A stretch of 64,000 nt of DNA, taken from contig CM058236.1 in NCBI GenBank assembly GCA_030180135.1, positions 58,927,728 to 58,991,727 on the forward strand, written 5' to 3'. The stretch is from Orychophragmus violaceus (lineage: Eukaryota; Streptophyta; Magnoliopsida; Brassicales; Brassicaceae). Under the pieces are notes generated by a model. That model did no database searches, had not been told where the DNA came from, and worked only from the letters and a program-made list of their open reading frames with translations. This document shows, piece after piece, positions 11,084 to 20,742 of the stretch. Positions within the stretch are counted from its first letter, which is position 1. The number at the start of each line of letters is the position of its first letter. The position numbers and the translations under genes are program-made.

Positions 11084-13004
11084 TGTAATAACCCGACTAA
11101 CGAAGTAAAATTTCCGGAACAGCCGGAGGTCGGGTTAAGATCGTGATGGTTGGACAAGGACCTCCCCAAAAGTGATAAATTGTTGGAAATGGATGTGTAT
11201 TACCATTTTGGGGGTATTTTGAGAAGATTGGTCGAGTCAGATTGAGTTTGGGTCGAGAAAAAAATGGACTTCAGGTCAAAAATGGTCGAGGACGGACGGA
11301 CGTGGTCGTGTGGTCGGGTGGCCGGGGGGACGTGCAGACGAACGGATGGTGGACCAGGTGCATGTACGGGCGACCTGTCGCCATGCATGGGCGACCCACC
11401 TGTCACAGTGCATGACCCAACCAACTGTTACCGTGTATGGCTGGTCGTCCACACTTGTCCCAGCGCATGCACGACCTGACTGCATGGTCGCCACTTGTCA
11501 TTGAGCTGCCATCCTAACCCATTTATAAATAAGAGCATCCCATAAACCCATTTGACTCTTTTCTGAACTTTAGAGCATTTCTAGAGAGAGAAAGTGACGG
11601 TTTAGAGAGAGAAAGTTGGTTTTGGGCGTTTTAAGCATGGGACGAGACGAGCGATCGGGACGGAACGTACGTGTTAAGCTACGGGAAGTTGGTAAGCTGT
11701 AGATCTAAGTAATACCGTCACCCCTAGCCTTATTTTTCCTTAAGATTCCACTTATTTAGGTCCTCAGTTTTAGATCTAACGGGAGAGTTCAGAGTTAAGG
11801 AGAAAGGCTCGGAAAAAGGGTGAGTTCCGGTTGTGTGTTGTGTTAACACGTTTTGATGCAGGTTTGATGAAGAGATTAGCCGTGGTGCTATCTCTTTTCT
11901 GATGTTGAGTAAACCCACGAATTGAGGTTTACGGTTCGTGTATTGTTTGATTTTTCTATGTGCTTTTGAGTTGTTTATTGCACGTTGGAATTGAATATGC
12001 ATGGTGTGTGATATGCATGTGGCCTCTAGAGGTCTTCGGACTCTACGGACCAATTGGTGTGAGTAATTTTGTTTATGAGCGTGTGTAATATTGTTATAAA
12101 TGTAATGATATAGAATGTGGTGGTGTTCTAGATGATGATTCCTAGGACATGTATAATATTATCTAGGACGATGTATTTGGCACTCCCGTTTTATACCTCC
12201 TTGTATGATAGGGGAAGGCTCCGAGGGTTACTTGGATCGCTCCCATGACCGAGCATCGTGTGACGAAACGATCCCGAGAGATAGAGATCTCTGTAATCAG
12301 GTGTGATGTATGGATCATAATCCTTTGTGGTGATTGATCGCGGACGGTCACGTGAGAGAATGGATGTGGAGTGTCCGATGCATCTAGAGGCCTCGAAATG
12401 TGAAAATGAATGAGTATAGATAAATGCATATAGTGAGATATGACATGCTATCTTTGTTGCTCCGTTATTGCGTTGTGGTTTGATTGTTCTCTGCCTCTGG
12501 GGTGGGAAGGGAACTAATGCATGCTTAGCGGGTCCGGAATTCATTGAGTATTGCTAGAATACTCACACTCATTTGTTTTGCAGGTAACCAGTAGGCGGGA
12601 TTTCAAGGGAGTGGAACAGAACGTTAGGACACCAGAGTAGTTTTTGTTGGCAGATGTAAAGCGGTTTGTGAACCTATGTACATTATATTTTGGGCACTAG
12701 GCCATGGCCGCTGTATATAAACGTGTTTATAAGCTCATACTTTCCGCCATTTAGTATATAAATAAGATATGTTTTGTTGAAAAGTTCAGCTTGTGTTCAT
12801 GATATTAGTTTAGTCCGAACTAACACAACTCAAGGTCGAGGTACGAGTTGTAAAGCCTTAGGCCGGAGCCAAGAGGAATGATAGTCATAGCCAACATTTG
12901 TCTAGTGTTCGGATCCCTTATGAATATTAGACATTTGTTCTCCGGCTATCACATTGTGACACTTCCGAGTCGTCCATATCTATAGAACGGGTCGGGGTGT
13001 TACA
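11084..13004 (+). repeat. Gypsy-1 3' LTR, 1,921 bp
   Basis: It begins TGTAATAACCCGAC directly after a polypurine tract and ends TCGGGGTGTTACA at the target-site duplication. The first ~280 bp are repeated at 9543-9816. It contains no convincing gene. Short frames over the GGACGGACGTGG-rich part (about 11280-11500) are open in several frames on both strands because of composition. Confidence 0.88.
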
Positions 13005-13009
13005 CCGTC

Positions 13010-14220
13010 TCCTTATGATAGTTTTAACGAGTTCCGAGGCTAGGAAGACATTCTCCATCAGTAGTCTACCCTTCACAAAAGCTGACTGATTTGGTGAAAC
13101 AAAATTTGGTAGAACAAGCTTAAGCCGGTTAGCCAATAATTTCGATATCTCCTTGTAAATAACATTACAACATGATATCGGTCGGTAATCTTTTATGTTC
13201 TGAGGATCCTATTTATTCGGGATCAAAGCTAGAATGGTGGAGTTAACACCTGTAGGTAAGAAACATATATCAAAAAACGATTGTGTTGCCACCACAAAGT
13301 CTTTCCCAATAATCAGCCTTGAAGAATTCACAAGTAAATCCATCAGGTCCCGGGGATTTGTTGTTTGCCATATCGAAAACTACTTTCTTTATCTCCATCT
13401 CGATTACTGATTTTATAAGCATATTCTGATATTCCTCTCCACATTCAAAAACCAAGAGCTTATGAAGTGTTTCAGTAGACATATTTTGGTAATCACATGT
13501 CCTATGCATCAAAAAATTGTGGAAGTGATCAACAACCTCCCTCTTGATCTTCTCTTGCGTAGCAGCACAAGTACCATCTTCACGCTTCAGTTCCTTGATA
13601 GAGTTTCTTGCTTTTCTTATTGTCGCAACTTGGCAGAGATGCTTATTGTTGCCATCACCCACTTTCAACCAATGTAGGCTTCCGTGGAAAATTCAAACTT
13701 TCTTTTTGATGCTGCGATTACATAAAAACGTAGTTTAGCCTTTTGACGAATGACTTTTTCCTCAATGTTCGATAATATACTCCATCTGTTGTATGCCAAA
13801 TACTCATCTTTAATATCATTAGGTGTCAGATTACGAAGAGTTTTCTTCTGCAGTTCACATAAAAGATCAAAAGCTTCTCTGGTATTCCTAAAGATATCCA
13901 TAGTCATCTTCTTACTCAACTCTCTGACCAATGGCTTCATGGCTTTTAACTTCTTTGAAAGTCTGAACAATGCAGACACAGAGTTAAAGATCTCTTCTGT
14001 CCCATTCCAAAAATTCTGAACGAGAGGTATGAATTCCGGCATTTCCACCACTGAATTCACGAACTTGAAAGGACTCTTGAGATTATGTGAATCTGCGAGA
14101 ATATGTATGCAACATCGTTGCGATCCGAACATCCCCCTGCTTCGAAAACACAATAGATTTATGGTCACATCATTGCCCATGGTAGATTCATGAGTGTTCT
14201 ATCTAAATTTTTACAAATAA
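13010..14220 (-). pseudogene. LINE-2 ORF2: RT N-terminus and endonuclease-RT linker
   Basis: The minus strand encodes, in order, the linker with NTREAFDLLCELQKKTL (13665-14180), the segment DMANNKSPGPDGFTCEFFK (about 13315-13375), and LANRLKLVLPNFVSPNQSAF with VKGRLLMEN (about 13040-13136), which leads into the RT palm on the far side of Gypsy-1. Frame changes occur near 13270 and 13670. The LINE sequence reaches the CCGTC target site at 13005-13009. Confidence 0.82.
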
Positions 14221-14224
14221 TCCC

Positions 14225-14525
14225 TTCCTCCCTCTTATTGCACCACATCAGTTAGGCCCATGATAGCCCATATCACTGAGAGAAAAATACCTAGCAGTCT
14301 TCTGAAAATCTCTTAATCTTCCCCAATCTACTGATATTGTTGTTTGACAAGAACGACCAGTCTCTGAAAACAGACAAAGCAATACGCATAGCTTTACTTT
14401 CTTTGATTCTTGTTTCAAGCAAACATCCAAACTGAAATCTTTCTTTTTTTGATCCAATTTCGAACCATAGAGTGTTTATTCTTCATGTTAAAACCTCTAA
14501 TGCTCCAGAAAAATCCAGACATTAT
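14225..14525 (-). pseudogene. LINE-2 endonuclease with internal deletion
   Basis: Near 14520 the minus strand reads SGFFW.IRGFNM.NKHS, the usual start of the plant LINE endonuclease. It then gives an LETRI-like segment in a shifted frame (about 14400-14420) and ends with LSDMGYHGPN (about 14250). The central part with the GDFNE motif seen in LINE-1 is missing, and the whole domain spans only ~300 bp. I infer an internal deletion as well as frameshifts. Confidence 0.65.
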
Positions 14526-14531
14526 TGGTTT

Positions 14532-15197
14532 TTACGAGCGTTCCTTTTGTTCAAAACATTTTGTTTTTTGAACTGATGCATCCAAAATGAACTTGTGGTT
14601 GTCTTTATAGACTCTTGGGAGAGATTGTCTTGGCTGACTTATCTCATTCTCCTTAACTTTTAATACTGATACGCCTTTATCATCCGATTCAGTACTTTTA
14701 TTTCCAGCCAACTCCTCCAATGTCTCGTTAGTTGTCTCTAGTATTTTAGGAACTGTTTATTCCACCGGTGGTTCTATCTCATTACCCATGGTATCCTTGT
14801 CCATGATTCCGCCTTCCTCTTCATCAAGACTCAAAACTGAATATCTTGAGTTGGATAATATTGAAACCTGTCCAAATTTTAGACCATTGTTCTCCTTAGT
14901 TGGCGTCCTACCAGTATTTGATGGTTTAAGCCAAGCTTGAATACTGTTTTTTTTCTTCCTCCAAAACCAGCCGCTCTTCATGCTCTATGGGAGTAGATAT
15001 ATCAGAAGCATTTAGGTCACTCTCCAGCATTTGTTTTGATCCTTCAACATAACCTATGTCCTCTCTGTCAACACAACCCGAGACCTCTTTATCAACACTC
15101 TTCTTCGCCATGTCCTCTGTTACATAATCCTTCTGATTTTCTACAGGTTTTTCTGCGTGTGCCAAACTTGATAGGCATCCCTTCGTTAAGTGTCCCC
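14532..15197 (-). pseudogene. LINE-2 ORF1 C-terminal part
   Basis: Three overlapping decayed frames encode a charged, low-complexity tail with GHLTKGCLS at its right end (about 15165-15195). That motif is the second half of the CCHC knuckle of plant LINE ORF1 proteins, which bind element RNA. The hAT-2 element begins right inside this knuckle. The remaining ORF1 lies at 19984-20712. Confidence 0.7.
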
Positions 15198-15547
15198 TAG
15201 GGCTGGGCGTTCGGGTATCCATTCGGGTTCGGTTCGGGTTCGGGTATTACCCGATATCCGAAATACTTTAACTTAAGCCCCATTCGGGTATTTCTAAATA
15301 TCGGGTCGGGTTCGGTTCGGGACATATCGGGTTCGGATCGGGTTCGGATACCCGAAATCACCATAAATTTTCTGAAAACTCGAAAAATTACTCAAAAATA
15401 TTTTAAAAATATTTGAATTATCCAATTATCCTATAAAAATATATACTTAAATTACAAAAAAGTATTAGAAATTACTCAAAAATATATGTATTACCCAAAA
15501 TATAAAAACATAAACTACACAAACTACTAAAAATGCTTGAAAGTATT
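15198..15547. mobile_element. hAT-2: half of a hAT-type element
   Basis: It starts TAGGGCTGGGCGTTCGGGTA, close to the terminal sequence of the hAT at 6295, and continues with the same GGTTCGGGT simple sequence and then AT-rich DNA. No second terminal repeat is found. At 15548 the sequence turns abruptly into a copia LTR scrap, so its right half is deleted. The expected duplicate of the left flank GTGTCCCC is absent. Confidence 0.75.
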
Positions 15548-15672
15548 AGAAAGGCCCCTTTGCAGTACCTTGAGATTTAAGTCACCTTAGGATAACAAAC
15601 TCCACCTTGACGAAAAATCTCAACAATGTCACCTTCTGACTTTCCTAACATCTGAGGGGTCACCATCTTCCT

Positions 15673-17331
15673 TTAGCACCGGAAGATCTGGAGTAGCTCA
15701 AGACAAAGTCTGAACTTCCCCGTAGGAACCGGCTTGGTCAACATGTCAGCTGCATTCTCCAACGTAGACACCTTCTGCAATAAGATCTCTCCAGAAGCTG
15801 CTAACTCCCTGATTTTATGAAATCTTATAGCGATGTGCTTCGTCCTTGCATGATACACTTGATTCTTTGCCAGATACAACGCACTCTGGCTATCACAGTG
15901 TAGCTGAACTCCACCTTGCTCAACTCCCAACTCCGCCACAAGTCCTCGCACCCAAAGTGCCTCCTTAGCTGCCTCACCCATTGCCATATACTCAGCTTCT
16001 GTGGTTGACATGGCTACAACAGACTGTAACACGGATCTCCAGCAAATAGGTCTTCCTGATAGTGTAAACACATATCCCGTAGTGGACCTTCTATTGTCTA
16101 GATCACCACCGTAATCTGAATCAACAAACCCCACAACTGATGCACTCTCCTGACCGCCAAACATAATCCCACAGTTAGCAGAACCCTTCAAATACCTGAG
16201 TATCCATTTCACTGCTTCCCAATGATCTCTTCCAGGATTCGACATGTACTTACTAACTTGACTAACTGCTTGAGCTAAATCAGGCCTAGTGCAAACCATA
16301 GCATATATTAGGCAACCAACCGCACTTGCATAAGGAACTTGTGCCATATCTTTGATGTCTTCAATGGAATTAGGACACTGCTTCGCTGAGAGATTGAAGT
16401 GATTCGCCAAAGGTGTAGAAACTGTCCTTGCTTCCGACATGTCAAAGCGTTCTACCACCTTCTCTATGTAGCTCTTTTGAGAAAGCCATAACCTCTTAGA
16501 GCTTCTCTCTCTGCGAATCTCCATCCCAAGGATCTTCTTTGCAGCACCAAGATCCTTCATTTCAAACTCTTTTCCCAGTAGTCCTTTCAACTCAGCAATA
16601 TCATTCATATCGCTCGCAGCAATAAGCATATCATCAACGTATAGCAGAAGGAATATAGGAGAATGGTCATCAAGGTACCTTGTGTAAACGCAGCAATCAT
16701 ACTCACATCTTTGGTAGCCAATTTCCAGCATATAAGAGTCAAAACGTTTGTACCATTGTCTTGGAGCTTGCTTCAATCCGTATAAGGACTTCTTCAACTT
16801 ACACACAAGCTTCTCCTCACCTGGCTTTACAAACCCCTCAGGTTGCTCCATATAGATTTCTTCTTCCAAATTTCCATGAAGAAACGCAGTCTTCACATCC
16901 ATCTGTTCAAGATGATAATCCCATACCGCTACCAATGCTAACACAACTCGTATGGAAGTGTGTCTAACCACAGGTGAAAAAATCTCGTCATAATCCACCC
17001 ATTTCTTCTGTGAGTATCCTTTTGCCACCAACCTTGCCTTGAACCTTGATACTTCTTTCTCAGAGATTCCTGGTTTTACCTTGAAAACCCATTTGCATCC
17101 AACCGTCTTCTTTCCTTTAGGTAAAGGAACAAGATCCCATGTCTGATTCTTGTCAAGACTCTCGATTTCCTCTGTTGCAGCTTCCAACCATTGCTCTTTC
17201 TCCTGGCTACTAATAGCCTCTCGAAATTTGGCTGGATCATCTGTACCAACAACCAAGGCATAGTTCACCATGGCTTCAAAACCGAATCTTACTGGTGGTT
17301 TGGAAACTCTCTTTTCTCTCTTAGGTACCAA
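15673..17331 (-). pseudogene. Copia-A RT-RNase H frame (second part of a frameshifted polyprotein)
   Basis: A 552-codon frame begins within the integrase-RT linker. It includes the RT entry segment WVFKVKPG..., DVKTAFLHGNLEEEIYM and the catalytic YVDDML box (about residues 229-234). The RNase H part has DSDYGGD, TEAEYMA and HCDSQSALYLAKN, ending ADMLTKPVP near the C-terminus. It would copy the element RNA and remove it from the hybrid. It lies one frame away from the gag-integrase frame and overlaps its last codons, so it is the second half of one polyprotein split by a single-base indel. Confidence 0.88.
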
Positions 17332-19634
17332 AATTTCCTCTGCTTTCTTTTTAACACGTTTTCCACCTCCTGCTCCTCCACAACAGGCTGCTTATCACTC
17401 TCTGCTGCTGGTCTATCTTCTATAGACTCCTCCTGAATTTCCCTAGAATCCGTGCTAGTCTCAATGGTTACAGGCACTTGTTCTGACCTCGCCTGCTGCA
17501 CCATATACTGCTCATCAAAAACCACATCTCGACTAAACACCCTCTTCTTATCTTCAGGATCCCATAACTTGAAGCCCTTCACACCTTTCTCAAAACCCAG
17601 AAAGATGCACTTCTTTGACTTAGAATCAAGCTTTGATCTTTTGTCACCCGGAATAAGCATATAAGCTGGCCATCCGAAAATCTTCAAGTTTGAAAGATCA
17701 ACATCTTTCCCAGACCAGATTTCTTCAGCTATCTTTCCTTCCAAGGAACTCCTTGGCGATCTATTGATGAGATAGACCGCCATGTTTACTGCCTCTGCCC
17801 AGAACCGTTTTGAGAGCCCTACATTCAACCTCAAACACCTAGCCTTCTCTGCAACTGAACGGTTCATCCTTTCACTAACAACGTTCTGCTGTGGTGTTTT
17901 CCGCACTGTGAAGTGCCTCTGAATACCATGCTCCTCACAAAACTTCTGGAATGCTCCATCAGTATACTCCGTGCCATTATCCGATCTCAGATACTTTACC
18001 CTTCTTCTTGTCTGGTTTTCAACTTCAGCCTTCCAAATCTTGAACTTTTCGAATACTTCAGATTTCTGCCTCATGAAGTATACCCAGACTTTCCTGGAGA
18101 AGTCATCGATGAACAAAACAAAGTATCTAGATCCTCCCAATGACTGTTCCCGAGTTGGCCCCCACACATCAGAATGGACATAGTCTAGAAGACCTTTTGT
18201 CGTGTGTTGCCCTGTCTTGAACGAAACTTTGATCTGCTTTCCCATCACACAGAATTTGCAGAATTCCATCTTGCAGCTCTTCAACCCGTCCAGTAACCCC
18301 CTCTTGTGGAGTTCATTTAGACCATTCTCACCAATATGACCCATACGCATATGCCATAAAGCTGTGGCCTCTGCTTCAGAAACGGCAGCTGAGGCTTCTC
18401 CACCTACAACCACGTTCCCTATCATCCGATATACATTACCAGCTGTCATCTCTCCCTTCATCACGACCATGGATCCTTTACACACCTTCAAAACGTTTTC
18501 TCCTTCATCACCTTTGAATTTGAATCCGTTTTTATGAAGTGTGCCCAAGGAAATCAGATTCTTCTTCACGCCTGGAATATGTCTTACATCCGTCAATGTT
18601 CTGATGCTACCATCATACATCCGAAACTTCACCTGTCCAGTCCCAATAATACCACAGACCTTGTCGTCTGCCAACTGAACAGAACCCATATTTCCAGCCC
18701 TATACGTCTCGAACCATTCCTTATTTGGAGTCATATGGAATGATGCTCCCGTATCAAGTATCCAAGAATCTGCGTGATTCCCTGAAGTGACAGCAAGCAT
18801 ATCATAATTGATATCTTCTGAAACATCCTTTGCCTGGACTATATTTGCAGACTTTGAAGAGTCCTGCGAATCCCTGCCTCCATTCTGTTTCCTGGCTGGA
18901 CAGTCTCTCTTGAAGTGACCCTTCTTGCCACAACCAAAACAGACTCCCTTAACCGCCTTTGGTTTTGATTTTCCTCTGCTACCTCCATCCGCATGCTTCT
19001 CTGTTGACCTCCCTCGCTCCTTGTTGTAATTCACGTACAACCCGTCTCCCTCAGACTTAGTATCCACGTTACCTACACGTCGCTCATGATGAGATATAAG
19101 CGACGAAGTAACCGTATCCAGACTTATCGTGGTTTTGTTACACGTTAAGGCAGTTAACAAAGTCTCATAAGACGAGGGCAGAGAACACAGCAGAATCATG
19201 GCTTTATCCTCATCCTCAATATCCTCACCCACACGCGTCAGATCTGTGATGATTTGGTTAAACGCGTTTACATGCTGAACCAGATCTCCACCTTCAGCCA
19301 TCTTAAAACGGTATAACTTCTGCTTGAGAAATAACTTAGAAGACAACGACTTCGACAGATACAACTTCTCCAACTTATCACATATAGCCTTCGGAGTTGT
19401 AAGATCCATTACCTGATTAGTAATCTCGTCTGAAAGACACAAACGAATTGTCGAGGTCGCCCTGTCTGTCATCTCCTCCCAATCATCATCCTTGATCGCT
19501 TCTGGTTTCGTCCCTAACAACGCCTTCTTCATCCCCTGATGTGATAACATGTCATTCACTCGAAGTTGCCATTGAACGAAGTTTCCCTTCCCATCGAAAC
19601 GAGGAACGTCGAACTTAAGAGAACTTCCGGTCAT
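17289..19634 (-). pseudogene. Copia-A Gag-protease-integrase frame
   Basis: The ATG at 19632-19634 (MTGSSLKFDVPRFDG) is the likely start; the frame is open further upstream only through the primer binding site, where it begins with GTG. Domains in order: copia Gag of Tnt1 type, zinc knuckle CFGCGKKGHFKRDC (about residues 231-244), protease ILDTGASFH (about 291), the HHCC integrase finger (about 426-462), and the D-D-E core with HSDVWGP, RSDNGTEY and PQQNVVSER. Val replaces the usual Gly in PQQNG. The frame ends with about 15 out-of-frame residues at an A-run near 17345-17355; inserting one A would restore the join to the RT frame. Confidence 0.88.
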
Positions 19635-19645
19635 CGTAACCTTGT

Positions 19646-19657
19646 GCTCTGATACCA
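19646..19657 (-). other. Copia-A primer binding site
   Basis: The plus strand reads GCTCTGATACCA, the complement of TGGTATCAGAGC, which pairs with the 3' end of initiator-Met tRNA. It sits two bases from the LTR at 19660. Confidence 0.9.
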
Positions 19658-19659
19658 CT

Positions 19660-19983
19660 TGTTGTATAAAACTCGAGTGAACCCTAGAAGATAGAACGTT
19701 TGCGGAATACTTAGAGAGAAACGATATTGAGGCAAATACCCTTTTGTCTAGGGTTTCTATACTTCGTGTGTGTTAATATTTACAAACCCTTAGACCCCTT
19801 TATTTACTGCCCCAAAAAACCTGATACAATAGACAATAGAAAGCCCTAACGAGATCTTTTCATTCTCTCGATACAAGAAGGGGAAACTAAACCGCCATAG
19901 TGTACCGTCCCGTGACATTCCTTTGCTCACTCAAGAAAGGCCCCTTTGCAGTACCTTGAGATTTAAGTCACCTTAGGATAACA
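19660..19983 (-). repeat. Copia-A 5' LTR, 324 bp
   Basis: On the minus strand it runs TGTTATCCTAAGG... to ...TACAACA, with TG/CA ends. The first 50 bp (minus orientation) recur at 15548-15597, the remnant of the 3' LTR. Confidence 0.85.
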
Positions 19984-20712
19984 CCTCAGGAAGTACATTT
20001 CAAGAGTAGCCACGGGTAAGAGTATTCCACCCAAACCTCTTTCCCTTGTAAGTTAAACTTCATTGTTCTCGGCAATTATTTTGTAAGATCAGCTTTAACA
20101 AACACCTTTGCAATTTTAAAATTAGTACACTGAGCTGTTTCCGGATGCAAATGGTCAGGAGTACCAACAAGGTTAGAAACAAAACTGAGACCTTTTCAAG
20201 AGTACATGTTCATAGTAACATTTTTCAAGTGAGCCCAAAGCGGAACAATTTTGATTTCTGGTTGAATCTCTTCCTCGAAAGGTGACCTCTTTGACATCAC
20301 CACCGATATGTCGGCCAAACTCCACATGCCTCTACGCAACTCATGGATTCTGGTCACTGAGTTTGATATACGAAACTTCATTGTAGTCTGGTTAATAGAA
20401 AACACGGCGATCATCTCTGATTTGTCACCAAGTAACCAAATCTTATTGACTATAGCATGAATCTTCGCAATGTATGGAGCCTTTGCGAGAAACCTTCCGC
20501 TTAGAAAATCTTCCCATAGAGGCGAAAAAATCCTTTAAAACATCCTCTGGGACAATAACAGGTCCGATCCCATCGACCATCGTAATATTCATCTCGTATT
20601 TCTTCAATTCCTTTTTCTTTTGAACCACGTTAGACCAAGAACTTTTCAGCAATCCATCAGTGATCAATGGAGGTTGTTGCTTAGTACTCTCTTACTCCTC
20701 GCCGGCAGCCAT
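19984..20712 (-). pseudogene. LINE-2 ORF1 N-terminal part (DUF4283-like)
   Basis: The likely start is the ATG at 20710-20712 (MAAGEE, then a stop). The minus strand continues LITDGLLKSSWSNVVQ (about 20620-20670), then blocks with VPLWAHLKNV (about 20215-20250), a segment containing VGTPDHLHPETAQC, and KEVWVEYSYPWLL (about 20005-20050). This is the usual layout of plant LINE ORF1, an RNA-binding protein with a DUF4283 domain followed by a CCHC knuckle. The knuckle begins (KCTS) at the left edge, where the copia LTR cuts it. Stops and frameshifts near 20200 and 20440 disable it. Confidence 0.72.
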
Positions 20713-20742
20713 GGCTTCCGACGGAGTTAAGATGGCACCGGA

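Larger units (their letters stand above)
9543..13004 (+). mobile_element. Gypsy-1: internally deleted Ty3/gypsy element in LINE-2
   Basis: The element starts TGTAATAACCC and ends GGGGTGTTACA, flanked by the 5-bp duplication CCGTC at 9538-9542 and 13005-13009. The first 274 bp match the start of the 3' LTR (11084-11365). The sequence then jumps directly into a gag zinc-knuckle region, so most of the 5' LTR, the primer site and the gag start are deleted. Pol is reduced to an integrase C-terminal scrap. A purine tract AAGGGGGGA (11075-11083) precedes the 3' LTR and fixes plus orientation. Confidence 0.9.
15548..19983 (-). mobile_element. Copia-A: Tnt1/Tork-like Ty1/copia element, 3' LTR truncated
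   Basis: The right LTR (19660-19983) is the 5' LTR of this minus-strand element. It ends next to the complement of TGGTATCAGAGC (19646-19657), the initiator-Met tRNA primer site. The left LTR keeps only the first 50 bp of its U3 (15548-15597), matching the outer end of the right LTR. The body has gag, protease, integrase, RT and RNase H in copia order in two long frames. A deletion fused it to hAT-2. Confidence 0.9.
4251..20742 (-). mobile_element. LINE-2: L1-type element split into four blocks by nested insertions
   Basis: Reading the minus strand from right to left gives ORF1 N-terminus (19984-20712), ORF1 C-terminus plus endonuclease remains plus RT N-terminus (13010-15197), RT core (8829-9542) and RT end plus zf-RVT (4251-5562). 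The blocks rejoin across the CACTA, gypsy and hAT/copia insertions, each explained by a target-site duplication or a recognisable deletion. The 3' tail is the A-rich motif at about 4251-4275. The 5' UTR right of 20742 is replaced by an LTR element. Frameshifts and FAGD in place of FADD show the copy is dead. Confidence 0.85.

Noticed and set aside
11200..11504. Several 60-75-codon frames on both strands in the Gypsy-1 LTR
   Set aside because: They arise from GGACGGACG-type composition that lacks stops; no protein-like conservation between frames.
17452..18743. Plus-strand frames under the Copia-A gag-integrase region
   Set aside because: Antisense shadows of the long minus-strand polyprotein frame.
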